A program made the translations under genes and the position numbers. Shown piece after piece: positions 22,405 through 33,533 of a stretch of 64,000 nt of DNA (positions within the stretch are counted from its first letter, which is position 1; every line of letters starts with the position of its first letter). This DNA comes from Zychaea mexicana (taxonomy: Eukaryota > Mucoromycota > Mucoromycetes > Mucorales > Lichtheimiaceae), in contig NW_026516691.1 in assembly GCF_025766255.1 (NCBI RefSeq), positions 1 through 64,000 of the forward strand, written 5' to 3'. The notes under the pieces were generated by a model. It had not been told where the DNA came from and ran no database searches. It saw nothing but the letters and a program-made list of their open reading frames with translations.

Positions 22405-22810
22405 AAAAAATGACTAAATAAAATTCAATAGTTGCGACGGTAACAGTAATAAAACGTGATGTAAAGTTGATAATGCGCTCGTCGTGATGGTTAAAATTTG
22501 CACATGCACTGACTGTTGATCGCTGATCGGTGCATTCTAGTGGATTGTCAAGATCCTGCGGAAAGCACCACTACTGCTGTGAATATTCCGAAATAATGCT
22601 GGAAGTTGACAGAAAGCAGCTTATTGTGTAATGTGTGTGTGACCTTGACGCAACCTCAATTTCAGAGGCTACCGCATCAACTTGCCACAATTAACAGCAC
22701 TCCTGTCATTAAACGGTCTCTACGACAAATACTATTGCTAGCTTCTTTGTTACGGCTTGTAGTAGTCTGGAAACGTCGGATAAGCTGAAATTTGACGCTG
22801 CATCTGGCAT
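22405..22810. other. Junction region, no gene seen
   Basis: Array similarity stops at an A run. The sequence up to the retrotransposon remnant shows no ORF or repeat I can support. Confidence 0.5.
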
Positions 22811-24054
22811 CAGAATATCATGAAGAAGGTCCTCACATACTGTATTGCGACGCTGTACACCCTCGTCTTCTCTCTATTCTTACATTCACTATGTAACCCG
22901 CATGATTGCCTACTTTGTTTTTTGCTTCCCTCCCTCCGTCCTTCCTCCTTTTCTGTTTCGACTTTTTCATGGGGTCTATCGTGTCGTGCGTTGGACGCAT
23001 GCTCTAAAGATCCCACATTATACTGTATCGCCCCTCGCTTGACTTACCTGTATCTTTCCCCTTTGATAGTATCGCTTCTTATACTTCTTCTACTCTGCCA
23101 CCGATTCTGGGTCGCTTGGCCAAACACAAAGTAACAGTGGCGGATGCATTTCACATCAGCACTCCTACCCGAATTCTCACTCGCAAACCTAATCATCTTT
23201 TCCCCAACCGTGACATTATTATTCAGTGTTCATTGGATCGCACCTCCTTTCATACTATTCCTTTTTTACTCGATTATGTCAACTTCTCCAGTCCGTAGAT
23301 CCCTCTTCCTTTTCATCCATAGCTTTTGTTTTCCTTCCCCTCTTCACTCACTTTCTTCTCGCGTTTTTCGCAAAGTAGTAACTCCATCCAACCTCCATAA
23401 TTCCAATATTGTACTTCTTTCTTAGAGCCTTTCGAGTCGCGACACTGGAAACGGTTTGGGTTGGAACCCATATCTCACATCGTCGGCAATGTTTGGTATC
23501 GTGCTCTTTCATCAAAAAATTTCATGCCGAGCCACATTACACAATCTAGTTTCCGAGTCCTCTCCCTCCCCCAATTGTATATTCTGCCCTACCACTCCCG
23601 ACACTACTCATTTCCTATATGCCTGTCCTAGCAAGTGGGCCATCTGGTCCACTATATGGTCTGATCTTTTCCTTTTTTCGCCTACATCTTCACCAAGTTC
23701 ACCATGCTATTTTCTCTCTCGTCTTCCTATTTAAACCTTCCTCCGTGAGCAGCCATGTCATTATTGCATGCATTTTACACGGCTTATGGTCTGCTCACTG
23801 GCGCTATGTATTTGACCAAGTACCTTTCATCCATGACACCATTTGCTGTGATATCCACTTTCTCGTCACCAGTAATCGTCCTTTACTATCCTATGAACCC
23901 CTTAAGCCACTCATCAACTATGATGTATCGCTTTTCAACACTTACTATCCTTCCTGCCTCTCTCTTTCACCTACACATACAAACTCACTCACTCCAAAAA
24001 AAAGGAAGATCGAACAGTATCTCCAGTGACTCCAGTACCAATACCTTTCAATAG
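22811..24054 (+). mobile_element. 5'-truncated, decayed non-LTR (LINE-like) retrotransposon
   Basis: The best block, from 23456, carries a C-terminal zinc-binding region of the type found after reverse transcriptases: CIFCPTTPDTTHFLYACP, a C-x2-C-x7-H-x4-C pattern, followed by SKWAIWSTIW. The reading then shifts frame near 23620-23730 and continues as HVIIACILHGLWSAHWRY to about 24029. Upstream pieces in shifting frames (RVVRWTHALKIPHYTV, then YLYLSPLIVSLLILLLL) look like the preceding thumb region. Multiple stops and frameshifts make it inactive, and no reverse transcriptase core is present. Confidence 0.6.
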
Positions 24055-24370
24055 TTCCAACCACCCGCCTCCGTCGCTCTCCCGGGTCTCTTGTTTCCTA
24101 TCCGCGCTTACACCTTATTCTTCTTGTCTCTATCTCTTTCATTCCCCGATATGTATAATATATTCACTGTCTTCCGCTGAAGCACATTAAATTACAGTAT
24201 GTAATAGCTTTGTTGTACGTACTTCATACACTCTACGTACTTGACATGTATACAACAGTTGTTTCATGTTTATTAAGTTTCTTTTTATGTACTGTATTGC
24301 TTTTTTCCTTTAATTTATTCTTTAAAATATGATGGAAGTGGGAGTCAACAGTTGGATAATTGTCATAGTT

Positions 24371-24675
24371 ATGTCGACAGCAGCATAGTTATACTTTCCA
24401 CAATAACAGAAAATAACACAGCGCGAGTATCTGTAGCTAAGATGAGTGTAGACTGCTTCATATACATGAGCTTTTGAGAAAGGATAATAAAGTATCGTCC
24501 TGCTGAGGTTACTTACATAGTCAAGCAGCTATGTCGACAGAAGCATAGTTATACTTTCCACAAGAACAGAAAATAATACAGCGCGAGTCTCTGTAGCTGA
24601 AAAGGAGGTAGACTGCTTCATATGCATGAGATTTTGAGAATAGAGATTAGACATTGTCCTGCTGAGGTCGCTTTA
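24371..24675. repeat. Direct duplication of about 145 bp, period 160 bp
   Basis: ATGTCGACAGCAGCATAGTT at 24371 is matched at 24531, and similarity continues through the TTTCCACAAKAACAGAAAAT and CCTGCTGAGGT stretches. The copies are roughly 85-90 % alike, so the duplication is old. No coding content. Confidence 0.75.
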
Positions 24676-26820
24676 CTTATTCTTATAACTTTATTTGTAT
24701 AAATCATATAATTGATGCACGATAGTGTACCGGGACCGTAGATGTAGATAATACGGTGGAAAGGTACATTAGCCGTGGATATTAATTTACATTTGTACAA
24801 ACCATAACACCATGCTTTGATAAGCGAACATGCGTTTTGCTTGCGTATTTGCACTAGAATTACAAGTTATGTCTCGTCAATAATCCTATCTGCCCCACTT
24901 AATTTATCGAGATCCTTTATCATTCAGACTGTACCTTTTATCCCTGCTGCCCAGCCTGGGTTATTTTAGTCCGACAAGCCTTTCATGATCTTACGCGAGC
25001 AAATATGCCCCTTAGGACGCAGTATTCATACCGACGCACTGTAGTGCGAGCTAATTATTTGAAAATGGATTTTAGTATGCAGTACAGTTTTAATCGCCAC
25101 AGCATTATCTCTTAAAACAATGAAGTTCAAGTATATAGCATTATGCCTAATTGCCAAATTGCCAAATTGCCAAATTTCGATACAACTGTAGTAAATATCA
25201 CTCATAGCATTGTGTTGTATAAATCTACTAGTGAGCCACATGATGATTACGAACAGATCATCTGTGTGGTGCAATGTCTATATTAGAAGTTAATAATCGT
25301 TATAAATGTTTTCCAAAACTGGATATACATCTAGTGTAGAAAACATAGGAGTTCTACTTCATCCTAATAAGGACAATATCAATAACCATTGGAATATGCT
25401 TACAAGCCGTGGGTATTAATATTGAAAGACATGGGCGATATTATGTGAAGCAGATGTTGGTACGAATCAATCCAGCCTTGACATGCTTGTTTTGGTTGAA
25501 ATTTATTCTCACACTGGCCTTTGAGAGTAATCGGTGGGAACATGAAAGAATATATGACACATCAAGTTGGGGCGGTGGGGGTGGGAGAGGACGAGGAGGA
25601 TGTGATGAAGAGATATTGCTGGATTATTCAATCCTTGTGCTGTGCTGTTTTTCGTGAATAACCCTTTGTTGGTAGCGTCGACAAAAACAATACAGTACTG
25701 TATACTGCTACGGATGCGAAAAACGAGAAAGAAAAAACAACAACTATGATACAATATGGAGACACGCGGTGAGATAAGTCAAAAGCAAGAGTAAAATATA
25801 CAGCGGTGGCGTGTGCTTTGGGCGTCGGTTTGTCGGGTAACCTAAACTGTGTCTCGATAGGAAAAATCATCAAATAGGCACACACACGCACACAACACCT
25901 GTCTAGTAGAAATATACGCTCCCTTAATAGTAAAATCGTATTAGGTGAAATTTTGAACAGCGTGGGATATCTGTAAAAGTATCCCTGGAAAGAGAAATTG
26001 GGCCGTGGGCGTAATTTAAGGTAAATGGTTCCACACAGAGTAACCGATATGGCTTGTCAACCGATAATCGTTGGCTTTGCAACAGCCTTTTCCTTTAGTA
26101 TATGCTATATTATGATTATGTACACTACCGTAGCAAGCCCCGATGTGCGGTGGATGGTACGCCGACGGAAAACGAGATATCTTCTCGCGTATATCTCATT
26201 GGATAGATATAGCTCAAAGATTCCATCAGCTCCACTCTCGGGGGTAAAATACCCAAATATGCCTGTCGTACATACCAAAACTTAAAAGAGAAAAAAAACA
26301 GTGAGAGACTCGGGTCTATTGTTGTTTTTCTTCAATGCAAAGAAAGTAAAGAAACATCACGATATGAACCCTTTTACTGCATTTGCTTTTTATTCTTATA
26401 AATACATATATAAATGGAATAAACTAGCAACTATCAAGCTATATGGCTTGAGAAAAGCTTTACACATTCCCACCAACGACATTCGTAGTCCTTTTTTCCC
26501 CTTTTGCGTAAAAATTATATGAATACAGCCTGCGTGGGTAAAATGCTGATGTGAATAAAATCTGTTTTAAGAAAAATTGCGGGGAGATCTCAAGTTGCAC
26601 ATGAGTCCCCAATAATGCAGCAAAAAGAGATGTCAGTCCGTCCATTTTTTGCAATCCATGGTGTCACACGTAAACTGTCCGTTTGCCAGTTCATTAGTAG
26701 TAGCAGTACTTTATGTAAAAAAAACCTTTGTATAAAAGGACCACCGGGGCTCAGAATCCGCAAAAAGGTTATCTATCTCTTCCCAATACCGTTACTGCAA
26801 AGTACCACTACTACCCTCTT
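24676..26820. other. AT-rich intergenic region, no gene seen
   Basis: ORFs of 60-97 codons occur on both strands but lack recognisable domains, codon regularity or splice continuity. A short AATTGCCA tandem lies near 25147-25175. Confidence 0.5.
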
Positions 26821-26828
26821 ATATACTA

Positions 26829-26838
26829 TATATAAAAC
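26829..26838 (+). promoter_or_regulatory. TATA box of the acetate transporter gene
   Basis: TATATAAAAC about 57 bp before the ATG at 26895, in a suitable position for a short 5' leader. Confidence 0.5.
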
Positions 26839-26894
26839 ACCCCAAATCCATTTTATTTGTAGATATACTCACAATACATACTACTCTCACGAAA

Positions 26895-27916
26895 ATGTCA
26901 TCTGTTGATCAGAAACCCGAAGTCGAATTGCGCGAAGCCGTCGTTGTAGACCTTGAATCCGGCGAAAAAAGCTCTAGTGCTGGAAGCAAGCAACAACAGG
27001 CTCCCCAGCACCATGGACCACCTCCTGGACAAGCTAACCCCCTCGCTATTGGCTTCGCGGCTTTTAGGTAAGCACTAATAAGCTAATCGCCTTTGATTCC
27101 TTATCCTAGTATCTCATTTGTTATGTTATTGCTTTATATGCATTTTCAAACCGTGACCGTATGATAGTCTGTGTAGGTGAGTAAATCAAGACCACACTTT
27201 TTCTTCTAATATGTCGCTGATGTACGTGATAGCTCTATAGTACTAACCATAAAACATACAAAAACAGCTTTGTCTTTGGTCTCTATAACTCGGGTCTTAT
27301 CACAGATATTCCTCAAGTCGCTACAGGCGTAGCTGTCGGATTCGGTGGCCTCGGCCAGCTCTATGCCAGTATCGCATGCTTTCTCCAAGGTGAAACCTAT
27401 TCCGCTACTACCTTCTTGACATATTCCGGCTTCTTCTTTGCCTTTGGCATCATGTTCAGCGTGCCTTCTGGATTCGTTGAAGCAGCTACTGCTGAAGGCT
27501 CGATTGATCCACTCAACAAATGTATGGGTCTGGTCCAGCTTGCTTTTGCCATCTGCTCCTTCTTTTACTTTCTCGGTACTTTGCGTCAGCCCAAGCTCAT
27601 CCAGCTTATTTTGCTTCTGGTGTTCTTTACTTTCTTGTTCGGCGCGATCGGTGCTCTCACTGGCATCCATGCTATTACTGTTGCCTCTGGATGGTTTTCC
27701 TTTGCATTGGCAGCTGTTGCATGGGTAAGTTTAATCATGATTGTGATTGGAAGAGCAAAGGAGAAATTGGATAATTCGAGAGCGTGTGCAGCGACTACTT
27801 ATCTGTGACACTACAAGTATACTAACATCATGTACTCTTTTTATATATTTTAGTATGTTATGTGCTTCTTCATTTATACTCCAGAGAACACTTTCATCCG
27901 TTTGCCATTCTTTTAG
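26895..27916 (+). CDS. Ato/GPR1/FUN34/YaaH-family acetate transporter, 230 aa
   Basis: Plasma-membrane acetate/monocarboxylate (or ammonium-export-linked) transporter of the GPR1/FUN34/YaaH family. Exons are 26895-27067, 27268-27724 and 27854-27916, with frames closing exactly. A hydrophilic N-terminus of about 47 residues precedes the family start motif NPLAIGFAAF. The rest is hydrophobic with about six membrane spans, including GGLGQLYASIACFLQG and ATTFLTYSGFFFAFG. The last exon supplies the conserved ending YVMCFFIYTPENTFIRLPFF; without it the frame runs into intron sequence at a GTAAGT donor. Length is normal for the family. The exact substrate cannot be told from sequence. Confidence 0.92.
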
Positions 27917-28693
27917 ATCATTTTCTCGTTGTGTACATGTTATTTCCCTTCCTTAATATCTTTTCACCTGCTGACAAAACTCTGATATATATGATCTTTC
28001 TGTAAAAAATGAATCAAGTACTATATCTACTATTAGCACCGATACTATTTTATATTATAATAAAAATGTTACGACTTTTACTTGAGCTAAATAGCCCAGC
28101 TTTCCATAACTAGAGATAAGACCGGTCATAGTAAGTATGATCGAATCTCGTCTCGTATGCCTGCTAAAACCATTCATTCACAGTGCGATAGCGACTGGTA
28201 ACCTTTTCTCGTGTACAGTATAGATAGCAAAAGAGATTTGATTTTATATCTGATTTTTTTATCATAGTTAGAATATGTTTCAGTAAAGTAACGTTGGAGC
28301 TGCAATAAATGGAATCACCGGTTGTGCCCGTATGACAAATAAGATTTCAAAAATAATAATAGAGAATGTGCTGTTGAATCAATATCGTAAGCTCGATTTG
28401 AACGCTCTTTGCAGCTACCTCTTCATATATGCTTTAAGTATTTGCTGTATCATACATGGTAAATTGAAAACATGAGCAGCGGCATATTGAGTAACATTAA
28501 CATATGCTGGCAGCGCGAAAAATTATATCAGCGTGTTGTCATATATGCATCATATGCGCTAACGCAGTGGAACGTAGACGGCAGTTACTGGGACACTTTC
28601 AGTGGGCTGTCGGCTAATAATGTATGTTCTCTCCTTGGTATTTTTAAATCAAGTCTCCATTACTCATATTATTTACATACTACTACTGTCAGG
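27917..28693. other. Intergenic, no gene seen
   Basis: 3' flank of the transporter and 5' flank of TDP1. An ATG at 28472 is in frame with TDP1 and would add 74 residues unlike the family, so I regard this as untranslated or promoter sequence. Confidence 0.5.
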
Positions 28694-31114
28694 ATGTCGT
28701 TGCTTAAAACAACACGACAGCTTTGGAGACGCGCTGCAACGCGTCGGCCTTTTCGTTCTTTTGCAAAACCCCACTTTTACACAATGTATCAAGACAACGA
28801 CAGCGATGACGAACAAATGCGACAAGCAATTACAATGTCCCTTCAGCAGCGTATGTATACTACTCTATTTCTTGCCAATACAATGTGGAAGGCTCACGTT
28901 TACTACCGTGCTTTTTTAAACCTTATAGATCAAGTCGAACAGCAACATTGCCCAGATGCCAACAGTGACAACACTAATGATAATATTCTGACACAGCGTC
29001 TGGACGATGAGGAACGAGAAAGTGAAGACATTCGAAAAGCCATTGCACTTTCGCTAGGCAAACCGGTTGAAAAGCTTACTGCACGAGAAGCCTTACTGGG
29101 GTTAACACCGGGCACCAAGCGACCACTCTTAAGCAACAATACTACAGCTACACCTCAAAGTCCCGCAAAAAAGTCTACACCTGCCGGTCCTCCACGTTAC
29201 TGGGATGGCACTGTCAAACTCACACACGTTACTGGCTTTACTGGCCCTAACTTTATCCGCTTTGAAGAAATCGTCCAAAGGGTAATACAAATAATATAGA
29301 TAGTGTCATGCCATTGTAAACTATTGAACCTTCCGTCGCACTAACAACATATTGTTTATAGAATGTTTTAAAGAAGGCTGTGCTTACCGCTATGGTTGTC
29401 AGCACTGATTGGATTGAGGCACAATTTCCTTCAGATATAAACTTGTGTATTATACTCCATGGACGACCGGTAAATAGTATATATGAAGTGGAACCCTATC
29501 TTATATCAGCTCGTAACTAATTTGAAATCAAACGAGATACTAACTTTTTCTGTTCAACATCATTTAACAGGCAATGACTCGGCAGTTGGGACCCAACCGT
29601 GTCTTTATTATGCCGCCAATGAAGGATGAAAGGTTTGGTGTTTTTCATCCAAAATTAATGCTATTGGTTCACGAATCATCTTTGCGTGTCGTAATTGGAT
29701 CCGCTAATTTGGTAATAAACGTCTTCAAAGCTTGACTCTGAGTGTTTCTTAAAGGCTGACACTATTACGGAATAGGAACGGTACGATTACAACGACCTAG
29801 AAAACGTTGTATTCATCCAAGATTTCCCGCTCCTCACAAAACATGTCGACTCAGCTGATCGACTTCCTGAGTTCGCACGAGAAATATACGATTTGCTTTG
29901 TCACATGCATGTACCATCCTCAGTAAAAACGGAGCTGTTCAAGTACGACTTTTCTCGAGCTAAAGCGCGTGTCGTGGCGTCCGTCTCTGGTGTCTTTGAA
30001 GGGGATGATCAGTATAAGCGATATGGCCATGCTCGTCTCGCTCAAGTAATTAAAGATATAGGTGCTGCTGATCCAAGTCGTCCGCCACAAGTAGAAATGC
30101 AGGTACTGCAAAACTATATTCAACACAATGACCATTTAAAGGATTGATAAGAAACTGAGATAAGGAAACGTGAATGGTGAGATCTAGACTTCTTCATTAG
30201 GTGGTCTCAACATAAGCTATCTGCACGAGCTGCATCGAACCTTTTCAGGGATGGATCCTTATGCAAATGGTGGCAAGACACCACGCCAATCGAAAACAAA
30301 CGAGCTTCCCCCAATAGACATTGTATACCCGTCAAGAGATACTGTAGAAGACAGCGTGCTTGGTCCACCTGTACGTTAAGTTGCGGAGCGGTTAATGACC
30401 ATACAGCAATTAGAAAATGGATGACAGTCTATAATGATTTACGGTTCTTTGTAGGGTGCGGGCACTATTTGCTTAAATACTAGCTCGTGGAGAAAATCTA
30501 CTTTTCCAAAGCAAGTCATGTGCGATGCTATTAGCCACCGAGAGGGCACCTTAATGCATTCAAAAGTATGTATGATGTTATATATAAAGTACCTAATATC
30601 TGATTATCAATGTTGGTGAGTAACAACATAAACAACTTTTGCAGTTTATTGTGGCGACTTTGAAATCAAAACATACATCCCCCTCCTCTTCGAAGAGTAA
30701 AGCCGCCGCATCATCATCAACGTCATCAAGCAAAGAATTAAAAGGATGGGTTTATTGCGGGTAAGTTAATACAATGGAAGTGATCTTGCAATACAAAAGC
30801 TAAAAGTTGGGAAACATGATTAGGAGTCACAATGCCACTATGGGGGCTTGGGGTAAACTATCTCTTTCAAAGAATAGCAAAAAACCCAAGATGGCTATCA
30901 AGTGAGTGGATGCGGCTACATTGGCATATTAAATGGATAACTTGCATCTTTAAATAACATCTAATAACCACTGCTATGCTCTCGTAGCAATTGGGAGCTG
31001 GGCGTCGTTCTTCCACTATACGAGGATTCAAATATTCCAGTGACGTATGTACGGCCTCCTCCTCGATATAAGCCATCCCAAAACGCATGGACTCAGGATG
31101 CAGAGTGGTCATAA
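28694..31114 (+). CDS. TDP1: Tyrosyl-DNA phosphodiesterase 1 with two UIMs, ~566 aa
   Basis: Removes topoisomerase I peptides and other 3' adducts from DNA ends, in nucleus and possibly mitochondria. Ten exons close in frame: 28694-28850, 28929-29281, 29362-29469, 29571-29711, 29776-30102, 30188-30370, 30455-30565, 30645-30760, 30824-30901 and 30988-31114. Both catalytic HKN motifs are present. The first is FHPKLMLLV ... GSANL (His about 232, Lys about 234); the second is LMHSKFIVATLKSK ... GSHNAT (His about 458). The family phrases TSSLGGLN, VYPSRDTVEDSVLG and GAWGKLS are also seen. The N-terminus carries two ubiquitin-interacting motifs, DDEQMRQAITMSLQQ (about 38-52) and ESEDIRKAIALSLGK (about 81-97). 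Starting at 28694 gives a basic Arg-rich leader that could target mitochondria; an ATG at 28784 would give a shorter form. The exon 6 acceptor was chosen because it restores TSSLGGLN. Confidence 0.93.
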
Positions 31115-31286
31115 TTCATGTTTTTATAATGCAATAATACAAGCAGTACATAAATCTTTCAATTCTACCACATTCCATAGATAGCAATAGTTTTTTATAT
31201 TATGCTTTACTATGATTTTACAGATAGGAATGGGAAAAACAGTTTGATATTAAGGAACGTATACATTTATATGTAGACGAAATTTC

Positions 31287-32303
31287 TCACAGGATTGTGA
31301 GCATTTTTGTATAAAGACGACGCTTGATGATGATCAACAGAAGAGCAGATACGATACATGTGCAGCCACACAAGAACTTGTATGTTAAAAACGGCTCGCT
31401 AGAACTAAGTGATTCAATTACACTAGCAATTGTAATCGTGGATGTCCCGAAACCGTTAATAACGGAGAGAACACTTAAAGTAAAAGAAATATTCTCAGAA
31501 CCGACAAGAAGGATGGTAACAGAAGCACCTATAACACCGAAGCCCAGAATATATAATGAGACGCACTTGGCTAACCAATGGCTTGTACACTTTTTACTTG
31601 CCATCTTTTCTATCACATAAATCAAAAGAGAGAAAGCGAATACGCTTACCTAAAGCAGTGTATCCTCCAGAGAAAAAACCATAGATTACAGCAAAAGTCA
31701 TCAACGTTGCAAAGTTGTAAGCGAACATCCAAAGAAGAAAACAGCTCAATCCGCAAATAATTGTTGAAAATATCAGCATGTTCAGCACTCCTAATCGGCT
31801 CGATGTTGCTCTACAAAAAGCGATATATATAAATGGCGCGAAAAAAAAAGTTGTGTGAGATCAAGTTTCCACTATTACAAACCGCAAGCATATGCGACCA
31901 AAAAGCGCGGCAGCGCAAATCACGGAAATAATAGCGGACCCTTGTATGTCTGAAAGACCAATGTAAGTAGCATACGCTATAATTGATACAAAAATGATGT
32001 GCACAAGTCAATATATAAAAGTCGTTCGATTAAGATTATGCAGTGGGAGCTCAATATATACTTGACACAACCGTGGACTAACATGGAAGAAATGTTGGTG
32101 GTAAATACAGAATGCATACTTGTAGAAGGTTTATTATTCCCCACAATATGACATTCGTCTCCTTGAGCATCCCAACCTTGGGCTTGCTTTCGGTAGCGTC
32201 ATGATCGCCTTGTATATTTGTTTGCGGTCGCTCTTTGATCAAAATAAGAGCAATGAGATTGAGAAACAAGAAGGCGATGCCAAGAATTCGAAATGTCCTG
32301 TAC

Positions 32304-32336
<33 letters not shown>

Positions 32337-33533
32337 TATTATATTTTATCAAGTCAGCAAGCCAATGCTTACATAAAACGAGAGAAGATCTTGCTGCTAA
32401 GAAATAAAAACTTGGTGCTGTTACCATCGAGCGTTTAATGCATTGTTAAGCAGTGTAACAACAAATGGTAGTACGATGCCAGCAAACGATGCACTGCTGC
32501 TAATAATTGTAAACGCCATACTGCGCTTTTTATGAAACCACTGAGGAATAACACGTAAAGATACCTTCATATATGATAGAATATAAATTTTGAAAGTGTC
32601 AAATTTGGTTAGTAGATGTTGGACTACTGATATGAGACGAATCGGATAAGTAACACTCACCGCATACAGAATCGAAACGCCAATTCCACTGCACACACCC
32701 ACAGAAAGATACAACTGCCATATCTGTATACAATTGTAACAAAAAGTTAAGACATTTGTTTCCAGCTGTGGTATACAAATATATTCAACAAAGCCATGGT
32801 TTTCTATGAGCTCGTGCCTCAAATAGAAGAACATGTTACGAATATACCTCGCTTATCATGCTTGCAGCTACTAATCCTGCGGAAATCATCAGTGTGCCTA
32901 TACCGAGCAGCACCTTTGGACCAGTATAGGTATACAGGTGATTGGATGGCCAAAAAAATATGTATATGACTGCTGGGATTAATGTACCGACACCAGAAAG
33001 CTTGATTACTGCATCGTTACTTTTTCCAAATGCGTTGCTTTCGTAATAATTTTGAAAAATCCCTGAACACAATACGATCATGTCGGGGTTATTATGAGTT
33101 TTATGCAACTCCTATATTCATGCAAGCCAAAAAAAGTACCTTACATACCCCTTTAATAATTGTGGCGTTTGTTGTGGGCGTAATCATAGAATCGCCAGCA
33201 CCATCAATGATTAGTGTCGTTTTTGTATCCATAACGCACATTTTTGCTTTTGGGCTTTGGATATATGTACCAGCAGTAAGGTAGTCCACCAACAAGTAGT
33301 GTCGCCAAAAAAGTGCCTAGTGAGACGAGCCAGGCATATATTCCGTCGAGCACGGGCAAAATCATGGCTGACATGTTGAGTTGCTGCTCTAGCTCAAGTT
33401 GAGAGCTCGTGTCATTTTCAAAGGGTGCATTGTTGCTTTCAGTGAAAGTTGCTCTGTCGTTTCTCGTCTCGTTTTCAAAAACTGTTCGTGAATCGGAGAT
33501 AGTACTAGTAGCGTCGTCGGTCGTCGTTATCAT
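31287..33533 (-). CDS. MFS monocarboxylate (MCT/MCH)-like transporter, ~457 aa
   Basis: Membrane transporter of the major facilitator superfamily, closest in motif order to fungal MCH / mammalian MCT proteins. Exons in gene order are 33533-33290, 33062-32848, 32723-32661, 32564-32425, 32297-32083, 31976-31883, 31810-31650 and 31528-31287; phases agree throughout. A polar N-terminus of about 60 residues precedes the DGIYAWLV motif of membrane span 1. Diagnostic segments follow: GIFQNYYESNAFG, IWQLYLSVGVCSGIG, VIPQWFHKKRSMAF, RWTFRILGIAFLF, PTFLPSYATYIGLS and YGFFSGGYTALG. The exon 1/2 junction is the weakest point, since the first span comes out slightly short and a small exon could be missing. 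Substrate unknown; fungal homologues need not move monocarboxylates. Confidence 0.88.

Noticed and set aside
28472..28693. 74-residue N-terminal extension of TDP1
   Set aside because: It is in frame but unlike the family and contains no useful motif; a downstream ATG gives a normal protein.
30103..30187. Apparent frame break in TDP1 between exons 5 and 6
   Set aside because: Resolved by using the earlier CTAG acceptor at 30187, which restores the conserved TSSLGGLN.
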